Below, in pieces: positions 1 through 7,209 of a stretch of DNA of 8,976 nucleotides. The notes beneath the pieces are model-generated. The model was not told the origin of the DNA, ran no database searches, and saw nothing but the letters and a program-made list of their open reading frames with translations. Source of the stretch: Prevotella sp. UBA3294. Lineage in GTDB: Bacteria > Bacteroidota > Bacteroidia > Bacteroidales > Bacteroidaceae. Made by a program: the position numbers and the translations under genes. The stretch covers positions 38,472 through 47,447 of the forward strand of contig DETG01000023.1 in the NCBI GenBank assembly GCA_002361535.1, in the 5' to 3' direction. Each line of letters starts with the position of its first letter. Within the stretch, counting starts at the first letter, position 1.

Positions 1-466
1 TGGTGCGCACGAGGTCGCCCACATCGGCAGTCTCACCCCCTGTCGGGTAGATACCAATCCCCATATCGCGCAGTTCGGCAAGCAGTTCGTCGGTGCCATT
101 GATAATCGCAGAGATCACCTCACCAGGTATGAGCATCTTGTTCCGTCCGATGGTGGATGAAACCAAGATGTTGTCCACGGCACCCACACACAGGAGATCA
201 TCGGTGTTCATCACGATGGCATCCTGTGCGATACCTTTCCATACCGAGAGGTCACCCGTCTCTTTCCAGTACATATAGGCCAGACTGGATTTCGTACCAG
301 CTCCATCGGCATGCATGATGTTACAAAACTCTGGGTCACCACCGAGGATGTCGGGGATAATCTTACAGAAGGCCTGGGGGAAGATACCTTTGTCAATGTT
401 CTTGATAGCGTTGTGCACATCTTCCTTCGCTGCACTCACGCCTCGCATCATATACCTGTTGTTCAT
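1..466 (-). CDS. purM: Phosphoribosylformylglycinamidine cyclo-ligase (AIR synthase), 5' part only
   Basis: The reverse strand encodes about 155 residues starting MNNRYMMRGVSAAKEDVHNA, then DKGIFPQAFCKIIPDILGGD, HADGAGTKSS, DDLLCVGAVDN, STIGRNK and PTGGETADVGD before leaving the window at base 1. This is the N-terminal ATP-binding half of the Bacteroidales-type PurM, which closes FGAM to AIR in de novo purine synthesis in the cytoplasm. An in-frame ATG two codons upstream (472) is also possible. I prefer 466 because it gives the usual family N-terminus, but the choice is uncertain. The gene follows lemA by only 10-16 bp and so should be its co-transcribed downstream neighbour. PurC, another enzyme of the same pathway, lies upstream in the same operon. 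The C-terminal half is outside the window. Confidence 0.93.
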   Translation of the reverse strand, partial: MNNRYMMRGVSAAKEDVHNAIKNIDKGIFPQAFCKIIPDILGGDPEFCNIMHADGAGTKSSLAYMYWKETGDLSVWKGIAQDAIVMNTDDLLCVGAVDNILVSSTIGRNKMLIPGEVISAIINGTDELLAELRDMGIGIYPTGGETADVGDLVRT

Positions 467-482
467 TTTCATCAACTATCAC

Positions 483-1070
483 CTAAAACTTCACTTCAGG
501 GGCTTTCTGGGCAGCAGCATCGGCCTCAAACTTATCCATACGACTGAAACCGAACATTCCAGCAAAGATATTGTTGGGGAAAGAACGGATGCCCGTGTTG
601 TAGTCCTGTACTGCTTTGTTGAATTTGTTACGTGCCTCATTGATGCGGTTCTCTGTACCTTCCAACTGCACCTGCAGATCCTTGAAGTTTTCATTTGCTT
701 TCAGTTCAGGGTAGTTCTCCTGGATGGCAATCAGACGGCCCAGTGCGGTGGAGAGTTCTCCCTGTGCAGCCTGGAACTCCTTCAGTTTCTCGGGTGTGAG
801 ATTGGTAGGATCCACTGTGGCTTGTGTGGCCTTGGCACGCGCTGCCACCACGTTCTCGAAGGTCTGCTGCTCATGTTTGGCATACCCCTTTACTGTTTCC
901 ACCAGGTTCGGGATGAGGTCGGCACGCCGCTGATAAGTGCTCTGGACATCAGCCCAAGCCTTAGAGGCAGCCTCCTGACTTCTTACCATACCGTTGTAGG
1001 CTCCCACGGCCCACATCACGCAGAGAACGATCACTACGATAATTCCGATCAATGCATAGCTTTTTTTCAT
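483..1070 (-). CDS. lemA: LemA family membrane protein
   Basis: The protein has 195 residues, the normal LemA length. A single N-terminal membrane helix at residues 6-24 is followed by a long helical, probably coiled-coil, body. Family motifs visible are RRADLIPNLVETVKGYA (48-64), AIQENYPELKANENF (115-129), the EGTENRINEARN block (137-148) and FPNNIFA (164-170). It starts at an ATG (1070). LemA proteins sit in the cytoplasmic membrane with the helical domain on one face. Their biochemical role is not established. In many bacteria lemA is next to a TPM-domain gene, and here it directly follows one with a 59-bp gap, which supports a functional pair. It lies 10 bp upstream of purM. No truncation or odd residues are seen. 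Confidence 0.95.
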   Translation of the reverse strand: MKKSYALIGIIVVIVLCVMWAVGAYNGMVRSQEAASKAWADVQSTYQRRADLIPNLVETVKGYAKHEQQTFENVVAARAKATQATVDPTNLTPEKLKEFQAAQGELSTALGRLIAIQENYPELKANENFKDLQVQLEGTENRINEARNKFNKAVQDYNTGIRSFPNNIFAGMFGFSRMDKFEADAAAQKAPEVKF

Positions 1071-1129
1071 AATTCATCATTATTATTGGTTAATACTTTC
1101 ATTATCTGATGTGGATAAGCCACCATGAC

Positions 1130-2326
1130 TTACCAACCACCACCGGCGCCTCCGCCACCGAAGCTGCCGCCGCCATAGCCGCCACCGCCTCCGAAGCCTC
1201 CACCACCGAAACCGCCACCGAAGCCACCTCCCCAAGTGGAACCCCAGCTGCTGTGTCCGCCACCCATACGCGACCGTCCATAACCAGTATAGCCGGTGCC
1301 TTTAGTTGCCAGTTGAATCCATTCATACTGTTCATTCAAGACAGCATAGATTATGAACAGCACCACAAACATGAACAGTGAAGCGTTCATCGGGAAGTCA
1401 CCACTTTCCTCGGTTTTTCCAACCACTAACTCCTCATCGGTAGGACCGTTCAGTTCACGTTTCTCAACAGTCAACGCATAGAGCCCTTTCGAGAGTGACA
1501 GCATGGCACCGTCGGGATTCGACTCACGCATGAATGGTGTGAGGAACTTACGTGCCAGCCGAGAACAATCGGCATCGGTGAGATCTCCTTCAAGACCGCT
1601 GCCTGGTGCGATGAAATATTTCCGGTCCTCGTAGGCCACTACGATTACCAGACCGCGATTCGTCTCTTTCCTTCCCACACCATATTGGTTTCCTATGTCT
1701 TGGGCCATGCGGAAAGGATCCTGGTTCTCAATCTGATTGACGATGATGACAGCTGATTCGATGCCCACATTTCGTTCGAGATCCTGAAAGATCAGATTCA
1801 GTGAGTCAACGGTAGCCTGCCGTATCACCGAATCGGGATTCGACACGTATTGATTCCTGTCAGTAAGGTGGGGCAACGGAATGTTTCGGGCATTCCAGAT
1901 TTTGGAAGGAGCGGTGACCTCGTCAGTATCCCTAAAGACAGAATAGTTACACGAGGTGACAATACTGATCAACAAAGCCCAGAACAGGGCTCCGTAGAAA
2001 AGTTTGTTGAATCGGAATGAAGGCAGCTGTGATTTCTTCAGTTGAGCTGTTTTCTGATGTTTCCCGTTCTTGCTGTCAGAGGCTGCCTCCTTCTTGATAA
2101 ACAACTGATCCTGTGTGGCGAGACTGGGACTCTTCAACCGATGTCCATAAAGATACCAGAGACCAAAGACGACAGCTACTACACTGAGAAGGAACAGGAT
2201 CAACCCGCCATAGGAGAGTGTCTCACCAAAGATGCTGACGAGATACTCTGGTAAGAACAGCACGGTGATCAGGGCAAAGAGTGCCAACAGGTAGATGAGA
2301 CATCCTTCATTGTTCTTCATACGCAC
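1130..2326 (-). CDS. TPM-domain (YgcG-like) membrane protein with glycine-rich tail
   Basis: The frame gives 398 residues from a GTG at 2326, or 396 from the ATG at 2320 (MKNNEGC...), which I consider equally likely. Order: hydrophobic segments at about 9-33 and 38-60, a charged soluble stretch (62-107), a third hydrophobic segment (109-125), the TPM domain (about 145-290, with TNRGLVIVVAYEDRKYFIAPG and DADCSRLARKFLTPFM), a membrane helix (314-330), and a tail of Gly/Phe/Tyr repeats ending GGW (355-398). A TPM domain, membrane helix and Gly-rich tail is the usual YgcG layout. The N-terminal extension of about 105 residues with two extra helices is unusual. The third segment ends VTSC (123-126), which resembles a lipobox. 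TPM domains are linked to envelope or photosystem maintenance and sometimes show phosphatase activity; the role here is unknown. The neighbour lemA is a common partner. Confidence 0.85.
   Translation of the reverse strand: MRMKNNEGCLIYLLALFALITVLFLPEYLVSIFGETLSYGGLILFLLSVVAVVFGLWYLYGHRLKSPSLATQDQLFIKKEAASDSKNGKHQKTAQLKKSQLPSFRFNKLFYGALFWALLISIVTSCNYSVFRDTDEVTAPSKIWNARNIPLPHLTDRNQYVSNPDSVIRQATVDSLNLIFQDLERNVGIESAVIIVNQIENQDPFRMAQDIGNQYGVGRKETNRGLVIVVAYEDRKYFIAPGSGLEGDLTDADCSRLARKFLTPFMRESNPDGAMLSLSKGLYALTVEKRELNGPTDEELVVGKTEESGDFPMNASLFMFVVLFIIYAVLNEQYEWIQLATKGTGYTGYGRSRMGGGHSSWGSTWGGGFGGGFGGGGFGGGGGYGGGSFGGGGAGGGW
1137..1264 (-). repeat. GGX-codon low-complexity tract in the TPM gene
   Basis: The 3' end of the TPM gene is built of short imperfect repeats of GGX codons (GGC/GGT with TTC, TAT or AGC), coding for GGGFGG and GGGYGG type runs. 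On the plus strand it reads as ccaccg/ccaccac runs. Such tracts change length easily by slippage. A glycine-rich tail is common in this family, so this is expected rather than foreign. Confidence 0.75.
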
Positions 2327-2341
2327 ACACTGGGATGAAGG

Positions 2342-3088
2342 TTATTCCTTACCGTTCCAGAACTCCCAACTGGCAAAAGCCTGTAAGAGCAGCATCTCCA
2401 GTCCGTTCTTGACAGTAGCTCCTTGCTGTCGCCCTTTATACATAAAGAGTGTTTCGTCGGGATTATAAATCAGGTCATAGAGGATGTTGTTCTCGTCCAT
2501 CGCCTCATAGGGGAGGCGCGGACAGAAATCACTGTGTGGATACATCCCCAAGGGGGTGCAGTTCACAATGACATTGTATTCTTTTACTATTTCGGGTGTG
2601 ATGCGCTCATACTGGATCGTTCCCGGACGTTCGTAACGACTTACGAAAACAGTTTCCAGTCCTAACGACTTCAACCCGAAATCGATGGCTTTCGAGGCTC
2701 CTCCCGTCCCCAAGATCAGTGCCTTCTTATGCACCTTCTCCAACATCGGCTCAATGCTCTTCGTGAAACCGATGACGTCGCTGTTGAATCCTTTCAGTTT
2801 CACATCTTTCCCTTTGTGATCGATGCGGATCACATTCACGGCACCAATGGCACGTGCTTCGGGACTCACCGCATCGAGGTAGTCGAAGACTTTCTCCTTG
2901 TAGGGAATGGTCACATTCAATCCACGCAGTTCAGGGTTCGTCGTGAGGATCTCAGGCAAGGCCTCAATAGTCGGTATCTCGAAGTTAATATACTTCGCAT
3001 CGATTCCCTCGTTCTGAAATTTCTCATTGAAATAGCTTATGGAGAACGAGTGTCCTAAAGGGTATCCAATCAGTCCGTATTTGTCCAT
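2342..3088 (-). CDS. aroE: Shikimate dehydrogenase
   Basis: The protein has 248 residues from an ATG. AroE reduces 3-dehydroshikimate to shikimate with NADPH, the fourth step towards chorismate. The substrate-binding start is YGLIGYPLGHSFS (4-16). The catalytic lysine lies in NVTIPYKE (Lys64), with Asn85 in GAVN and Asp104 in FNSD. The dinucleotide-binding loop is GTGGAS (127-132). The NCTPLGM motif (176-182), YNP (208-210) and the C-terminal NGLEMLLLQA (228-237) complete the family pattern. The length, slightly below the E. coli enzyme, is normal for the short Bacteroidetes form. It follows menG by 25 bp and precedes the TPM gene by 15-21 bp. Chorismate is also a menaquinone precursor, a plausible link to the neighbouring menG. 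Confidence 0.96.
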   Translation of the reverse strand: MDKYGLIGYPLGHSFSISYFNEKFQNEGIDAKYINFEIPTIEALPEILTTNPELRGLNVTIPYKEKVFDYLDAVSPEARAIGAVNVIRIDHKGKDVKLKGFNSDVIGFTKSIEPMLEKVHKKALILGTGGASKAIDFGLKSLGLETVFVSRYERPGTIQYERITPEIVKEYNVIVNCTPLGMYPHSDFCPRLPYEAMDENNILYDLIYNPDETLFMYKGRQQGATVKNGLEMLLLQAFASWEFWNGKE

Positions 3089-3113
3089 CTTTTTCGTTGT
3101 TTAGTAATCACTG

Positions 3114-3848
3114 TTATTTCGTTGCCACATACAGGGTGCATATACCAAATGTGAGTCGTTGGAAACGAGCCTCGCGGAATCCCGCGTTTTTGAGAATCCT
3201 CACCATCTGCTCTCCTTGGGGAAAAGCCTCGATGGTGGCAATCAGGTATTTGTAGGCGTGGCTGTCCTTGGAAATGATCTTCCCATAGAGGGGCAGTAGG
3301 GTATGGCTATACAGCCAGAACAGCTGCTTCATGGGGAAGCGACGGGGTTGTGACAGTTCCACAATACACAGATGACCCTCTTTTTTCAATACCCTGCACA
3401 TCTCTTGCAGCCCTTTGTCCAAATCCTGAAAGTTGCGGATGCCGAAGGCAGCCGTCACCGCGTCGAAACATCCGTCTGGAAAGGAGAGGGCCAGACAATC
3501 CTCTTTTTTGAAAGTGATCACCTCGTCAAGGCCTTCATTCTTCACTTTCTCCCTCCCGATCTGCATCATCCCTTCAGAGATGTCGGCACCAATCAACTCC
3601 CGGGGATGTAGCATCTTGGCGGCCAGGATAGCGAAATCACCGGTGCCCGTTGCGATATCGAGGATGGTTTGGGGTCGATAGGGAAGCAGTTGCTTGAGAG
3701 CCTTCCGACGCCAACCTCGGTCGATATCCCACGACAGACGGTGGTTCAAGGTGTCGTAGGTAGGTGCGATGTTGTCGAACATCTGTTCCACCTGCTTGTC
3801 CTTCTCCTGCCCGTCCTGATAGGGGGTGATCGTTTCCTGTTTGTACAT
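3114..3848 (-). CDS. menG: Demethylmenaquinone methyltransferase (UbiE/MenG family)
   Basis: The protein has 244 residues from an ATG preceded by AGGA at a 6-nt spacing, a rather good ribosome-binding site for this phylum. It is a class I SAM-dependent methyltransferase. The first family signature is seen at [20 protein letters not shown] (24-43), the SAM-binding loop at LDIATGTGD (63-71), the acidic residue after strand 2 at Asp89, and the second signature at [21 protein letters not shown] (138-158). The enzyme methylates demethylmenaquinone to menaquinone at the membrane. Bacteroidetes make menaquinone and not ubiquinone, so MenG is the better name than UbiE; this is inference from the likely host. 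It is the third gene of the operon, 66 nt after purC. Confidence 0.94.
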   Translation of the reverse strand: MYKQETITPYQDGQEKDKQVEQMFDNIAPTYDTLNHRLSWDIDRGWRRKALKQLLPYRPQTILDIATGTGDFAILAAKMLHPRELIGADISEGMMQIGREKVKNEGLDEVITFKKEDCLALSFPDGCFDAVTAAFGIRNFQDLDKGLQEMCRVLKKEGHLCIVELSQPRRFPMKQLFWLYSHTLLPLYGKIISKDSHAYKYLIATIEAFPQGEQMVRILKNAGFREARFQRLTFGICTLYVATK

Positions 3849-3856
3849 AGCTATTC

Positions 3857-3898
3857 CTGGTTTATCCAGAATCTTAAATTGATTTGAAGCTTAAGATT
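3857..3898 (-). promoter_or_regulatory. Two adjacent stem-loops in the purC-menG gap
   Basis: The 66-nt gap contains a perfect 8-bp inverted repeat, AATCTTAA (3870-3877) and TTAAGATT (3891-3898), with a 13-nt loop. Immediately next to it is a 4-bp stem, CTGG (3857-3860) and CCAG (3866-3869). On the mRNA the second arm of the small stem overlaps the AGGA ribosome-binding site of menG. The large stem is AT-only apart from one pair and has no T tract, so it is not a convincing terminator. A role in processing or translation control is inference. Confidence 0.35.
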
Positions 3899-3914
3899 GT
3901 GCAGATACTCAAGT

Positions 3915-4862
3915 TTATCGAGACTTCAAATATTCACTCACGTTTTTCTCGATACGTGCTGCGATGTCTCCTTCTTCCGTTGCCTTATCGAACCGCTCAC
4001 CAACGATATGCTCATAGAGCTCAATATACCGTTCAGAAACGCTCTCGGCATACGCATCGGTGATTTCGGGCATCACCTGACCGGCCTCGTTCATGAAGTT
4101 GTGCTCAATGAGCCATTGGCGTACAAACTCCTTGGAGAGTTGTCGTTGTGGTTCGCCCTTGGCCAGCTTTTCCTCATAGCCATCAGCATAGAAATATCTG
4201 CTGGAGTCGGGTGTGTGGATCTCATCGATCAGATAAACCTTACCATCACGTTTGCCGAATTCGTATTTGGTGTCAACGAGAATCAATCCCTGCTTGGCAG
4301 CAATTTCCTGTCCACGTGCAAAAATGCGACGGGTGTAATCCTCCATTACCTCATAGTCTTCCTTGCTCACAATGCCCTGGGCGATGATTTCTTCTTTCGA
4401 GATATTCATGTCGTGTCCCTCATCGGCTTTTGTGGTTGGTGTGATGATGGGTTCCGGGAAGCGCTCATTCTCGCGCATGCCGTCGGGAAGTTTCACCCCG
4501 CAGAGCTCACGACAGCCGTTCTTGTACTCACGCCAGGCAGAACCAGTCAAGATCGAACGGATGATCATCTCCACGCGGAATCCTTCACATTTCAAGCCGA
4601 CGGTGACCATAGGGTCGGGAGTTGCCAGTTTCCAGTTAGGACAGATATCGGTAGTGGTATCCAGGAACTTGGCAGCAATCTGATTGAGCACCTGTCCTTT
4701 AAAGGGGATGCCTTTGGGCAATACTACATCAAAAGCGGATATTCTGTCAGTAGCCACCATGACTAAAATATCATCATTGATATTATACACGTCACGAACC
4801 TTACCGTGATACACACTCTTCTGTCCATCGAAATGGAAATCAGTTCTTGTTAATGCCTTCAT
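3915..4862 (-). CDS. purC: SAICAR synthase (phosphoribosylaminoimidazole-succinocarboxamide synthase)
   Basis: The protein has 315 residues from an ATG and is of the longer PurC form. It joins CAIR and aspartate with ATP to give SAICAR in purine synthesis. Visible motifs are GKVRDVY (20-26), [11 protein letters not shown] (39-49), GSAWREY (107-113), [11 protein letters not shown] (141-151), VDTKYEFG (196-203) and [10 protein letters not shown] (213-222). The last is one of the PurC signatures at the active site. The gene lies 14 bp after phoH and 66 bp before menG, with no promoter of the Bacteroidetes type between phoH and purC, so it should depend on the phoH promoter. No defects are visible. 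Confidence 0.97.
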   Translation of the reverse strand: MKALTRTDFHFDGQKSVYHGKVRDVYNINDDILVMVATDRISAFDVVLPKGIPFKGQVLNQIAAKFLDTTTDICPNWKLATPDPMVTVGLKCEGFRVEMIIRSILTGSAWREYKNGCRELCGVKLPDGMRENERFPEPIITPTTKADEGHDMNISKEEIIAQGIVSKEDYEVMEDYTRRIFARGQEIAAKQGLILVDTKYEFGKRDGKVYLIDEIHTPDSSRYFYADGYEEKLAKGEPQRQLSKEFVRQWLIEHNFMNEAGQVMPEITDAYAESVSERYIELYEHIVGERFDKATEEGDIAARIEKNVSEYLKSR

Positions 4863-4876
4863 TGTTGTTGTCTTTA

Positions 4877-5830
4877 TTATGATTTTCTTTTTTTATCCCT
4901 TTCATAAGCCTCGAATGCATTGACGATGCGAGTGACAAGCTTATGTCTTACAATATCTTTCTTCGTCATCTCCACAAACGAGATGCCTTCCACCCCTTTC
5001 AGAATCAGCATAGCCTCCCGAAGACCACTCTGGGTATCGCGGGGTAAGTCAACCTGTGTCATATCGCCTGTAATGATCATCTTGGTGTTCCATCCCATTC
5101 GGGTGAGGAACATCTTGATCTGCGCCGAAGTCGTGTTCTGCGCCTCATCCAAGATCACCACGGCATCGCTCAGGGTGCGTCCGCGCATAAAGGCAAGGGG
5201 AGCAATCTGAATGATGTGCTTATCCATCATGTCCTGGAGCTTGGCAGCAGGGATCATATCCTCAAGTGCATCGTAAAGTGGTTGCAGATAAGGATCGATC
5301 TTATCTTTCATGTCACCCGGGAGGAACCCCAGCTTCTCACCAGCCTCCACGGCGGGCCGACTCAGGATGATCTTCTTTGCCTGCTTCTCTTTCATGGCCT
5401 TCACGGCCAATGCGATACTGAGGTAGGTCTTTCCAGTTCCTGCTGGTCCCACAGCAAAAATCATATCGTCTTTCTCAAACGCATCGATCAGCCTCTGCTG
5501 ATTCTCACTACGACTTTTGATGGCACGACCGGAAACGCTATAGACCACCACGCCCTTCACTGCCTCATCCTTGGTCTTGCGACCGTTGATGATGTCTAAT
5601 ATATCTTCTTCGCTGATGCGGTTGAATTTCAGCACATGCTTGCGCATGGCCTCCACCTGTTCTTCGAAAACGCTCATCTGCTCATCAGCCCCGATCACAC
5701 GCAACACATTGTCGCGTGCTACGATGCGCAATTTGGGATACAGAGCCTTAATCATCTGCAAATGACTGTTCCCCACACCGTAGAAAACCACGGGATCAAT
5801 ATCTTCAAGAACAATATGCTTCTCTGTCAC
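4877..5830 (-). CDS. phoH: PhoH-like ATPase
   Basis: The protein has 317 residues. The start is a GTG (5830): the N-terminus from there, [17 protein letters not shown], matches the usual Bacteroidales PhoH beginning, and no ATG gives it. An N-terminal KH-like region (about 10-70) is followed by the P-loop ATPase domain. Motifs are [11 protein letters not shown] (108-118), Walker A GPAGTGKT (128-135), [20 protein letters not shown] (158-177), Walker [10 protein letters not shown] (224-232), [10 protein letters not shown] (254-263) and the final [10 protein letters not shown] (294-303). PhoH-like proteins are cytoplasmic and linked to RNA metabolism, and some show helicase or RNase activity; the exact job is not known. 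It is the first gene of the operon, directly behind a promoter. Confidence 0.95.
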   Translation of the reverse strand: MTEKHIVLEDIDPVVFYGVGNSHLQMIKALYPKLRIVARDNVLRVIGADEQMSVFEEQVEAMRKHVLKFNRISEEDILDIINGRKTKDEAVKGVVVYSVSGRAIKSRSENQQRLIDAFEKDDMIFAVGPAGTGKTYLSIALAVKAMKEKQAKKIILSRPAVEAGEKLGFLPGDMKDKIDPYLQPLYDALEDMIPAAKLQDMMDKHIIQIAPLAFMRGRTLSDAVVILDEAQNTTSAQIKMFLTRMGWNTKMIITGDMTQVDLPRDTQSGLREAMLILKGVEGISFVEMTKKDIVRHKLVTRIVNAFEAYERDKKRKS

Positions 5831-5847
5831 TGATACGAATTTTTGTG

Positions 5848-5878
5848 CAAAAATACAAAAATATGCTGAAACAGCGAA
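5848..5878 (-). promoter_or_regulatory. Bacteroidetes-type promoter of the phoH operon
   Basis: On the minus strand TATTTTTG (5848-5855) fits the -7 consensus TAnnTTTG. TTCG (5875-5878), 19 bp upstream, resembles the -33 box TTTG. Transcription would begin near 5841, leaving a leader of only about 10-13 nt before the GTG of phoH. A second TATTTTTG lies 8 bp further upstream (5856-5863) and could serve instead. Confidence 0.6.
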
Positions 5879-5904
5879 GCGATTTGTGAGAAAATTGTGT
5901 TATA

Positions 5905-6464
5905 TCATAATCTTAGACCAAAGAATGTGCGGACACGCCATTTGATGTTATGCACGGCCAACCGCTCTTCGTTGCCGATATTGGTGAAGTTGAAAACCAT
6001 CGACAACCCCAGGAATTTGTTACTCCATTGTCGTACCACGGCTCCGCGCCCCGTGATGATTACCTCGGGGAAATGATAACTCAGAGGCACCCGGTTATCT
6101 CCGAAGGTCATCGATGTCTTGCTATAGACAATGAAGGTGGGCAGGGCAGAGAGATGCAGCAGCCAACCCTCTCCTGGCACGTAATTATACCCATATCCCA
6201 TACCGAGACCGATGTTTGTCATCTTCATGTCGGTCTTTTGCGTGTAATCGAGGGTGGCATGCTGTCCCTGTCCCGATGCTGCCAGCATAAAACTACCTGC
6301 AGAACGTCGTTGATATAGCTCTGCGTGAAGGCAGCGGGGTAGGAGAAACGACGGCTGTTGAAGTCGTAGAACGCATTCACGTTCAACGTCTTCACCGGTG
6401 TGAAGTGATGTGGAAATGAAAAAATATCTGTTCATATCCATCTGTGCGAAACGTGCCAGATCGC
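5905..6464 (-). pseudogene. C-terminal remnant of a DUF4421-type outer-membrane barrel protein
   Basis: The reverse strand encodes QRRSAGSFML, NIGLGMGYGYNYVPG, FIVYSKTSMTFG and the aromatic-ended NIKWRVRTFFGLRL. Together with FSYPAAFTQSYI in another frame, these are typical of DUF4421 proteins, which form beta barrels in the outer membrane of Bacteroidetes. The two parts are in different frames. Residues from about HFTPVKT to TQSYI (plus-strand 6313-6407) are shifted relative to the sequence before and after. Adding one base near 6312 would turn ATCAACGACG into ATC CAA CGA CG and restore SYIQRRSAGS. The N-terminal part is missing and the remnant is fused to an efflux-pump fragment at about 6465. 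No signal peptide or promoter remains. Confidence 0.72.
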
Positions 6465-6465
6465 A

Positions 6466-6962
6466 CCGAACGATCCCATCAGTCCGAAAGGCACACTGAG
6501 CAGCACCGCCCATGGAGTGAGCCATGAATTATAGAGTGATGCCAGGATAAGATAGATAAGGATGACACATATTTTATATATAAGGGTGGTAGCATTGGAG
6601 CCGGAAGCCTCCTCAACCTCACGTGACATACCACCATATTCGTAGCCGTAGCCATTGGGCATGGTCTCTTTGAACACTTCTGCAATGGCCTTGTAGGCAT
6701 CACCCTCAGAATATCCACTGGCGGTCATTACACCACAGGTGATGCTCTGGAACAGGTTGAAGTGATCAACTGATGCCGAGCCGACAACCTCTTTCAATGT
6801 GACAAACTCAGAGATCGGTGACATCTTACCTCCATGCACACGCACGAATATATTATTCAGCGACGAAGGATCAAGACGGTATTCGGGGGCAGCGTTGGCC
6901 ATGATACGATAGACTTTACCGAACTGGTTGAAGTTACCTACATACGAACCGCCACAGTAGGA
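6466..6962 (-). pseudogene. Fragment of an RND (AcrB/HAE1-type) efflux pump
   Basis: About 165 residues in one frame start at SYCGGSYVGNFNQFGKVYRI and pass through EYRLDPSSLNNIFVR, KMSPISEFVTL, ITCGVMTASGYS and GYGYEYGGMSRE. They then reach a membrane helix, ICVILIYLILASLYNSW, and VPFGLMGSF, where homology stops. By position this corresponds to the second periplasmic loop and the start of the following membrane helices of an AcrB-like protein, roughly 165 of more than 1000 residues. Both ends are cut off: an in-frame TAA lies just upstream (6978-6980), and the frame runs into unrelated sequence and a stop at 6432 downstream. An ATG exists at 6902 but there is no sign of a functional gene. RND pumps export drugs and bile salts; this piece cannot. 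Confidence 0.8.
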
Positions 6963-7010
6963 ACTATTTTGACATAATTACTTGATATTACGCAAGCGCG
7001 CAATATAAAA

Positions 7011-7058
7011 GACAAATGGTCAAGAGTTTCCGACAAATAGTCATGACTTTTAGACAAA
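7011..7058. repeat. 21-bp phased direct repeat with GACAAA core
   Basis: GACAAAT begins at 7011 and 7032, and GACAAA again at 7053, each exactly 21 bp apart. The first two units agree at 16 of 21 positions. The third keeps only the core. The second unit contains the perfect palindrome AGTCATGACT (7039-7048). The 21-bp spacing equals two helical turns, as in arrays of protein-binding sites. Confidence 0.5.
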
Positions 7059-7084
7059 ATAATAAGTGGTTAAATAAGTATAAA

Positions 7085-7145
7085 TAAAGAATAAGAAAGA
7101 AAAGTAACAAATCAACCATCCGAAGTATGGCTGACGGTTGGTTGA
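7085..7145 (-). terminator. Terminator-like hairpin for minus-strand transcription
   Basis: The arms 7112-7122 (TCAACCATCCG) and 7135-7145 (CGGTTGGTTGA) pair over 11 positions with one T-T mismatch and a 12-nt loop. Read on the minus strand the stem is followed by a T-rich run (7111 down to about 7085, TTTGTTACTTTTCTTTCTT). This suits transcription coming from the AraC-like remnant at 7360-7811. Confidence 0.5.
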
Positions 7146-7209
7146 CAGAAGTCGGACGCTGGTAGGAACGTTACTTTAGATTCGTTACTCCGTTGTCTAT
7201 AGGTGGTTT

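Noticed and set aside
532..540. Further DnaA-box-like sites (TTATCCATA at 532, TTATCCAGA at 3862)
   Set aside because: Each has one mismatch and they are scattered rather than clustered, so no origin is supported.
315..1109. Long plus-strand open frame of 264 codons
   Set aside because: It is antisense to lemA and the start of purM, whose proteins are clearly recognisable. Its product shows no family features.
3916..3954. Inverted repeat TATCGAGA / TCTCGATA at the end of purC
   Set aside because: Eight base pairs with a 23-base loop, mostly inside coding sequence and without a T tract. Chance is the simplest explanation.
3897..4766. Long plus-strand open frame of 289 codons
   Set aside because: It lies entirely opposite purC, which carries all PurC signatures. 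The plus-strand product is a codon-bias shadow.
5905..6962. Insertion sequence or transposase as cause of the scar
   Set aside because: No transposase motif, terminal inverted repeats or target duplications are visible around the junction.
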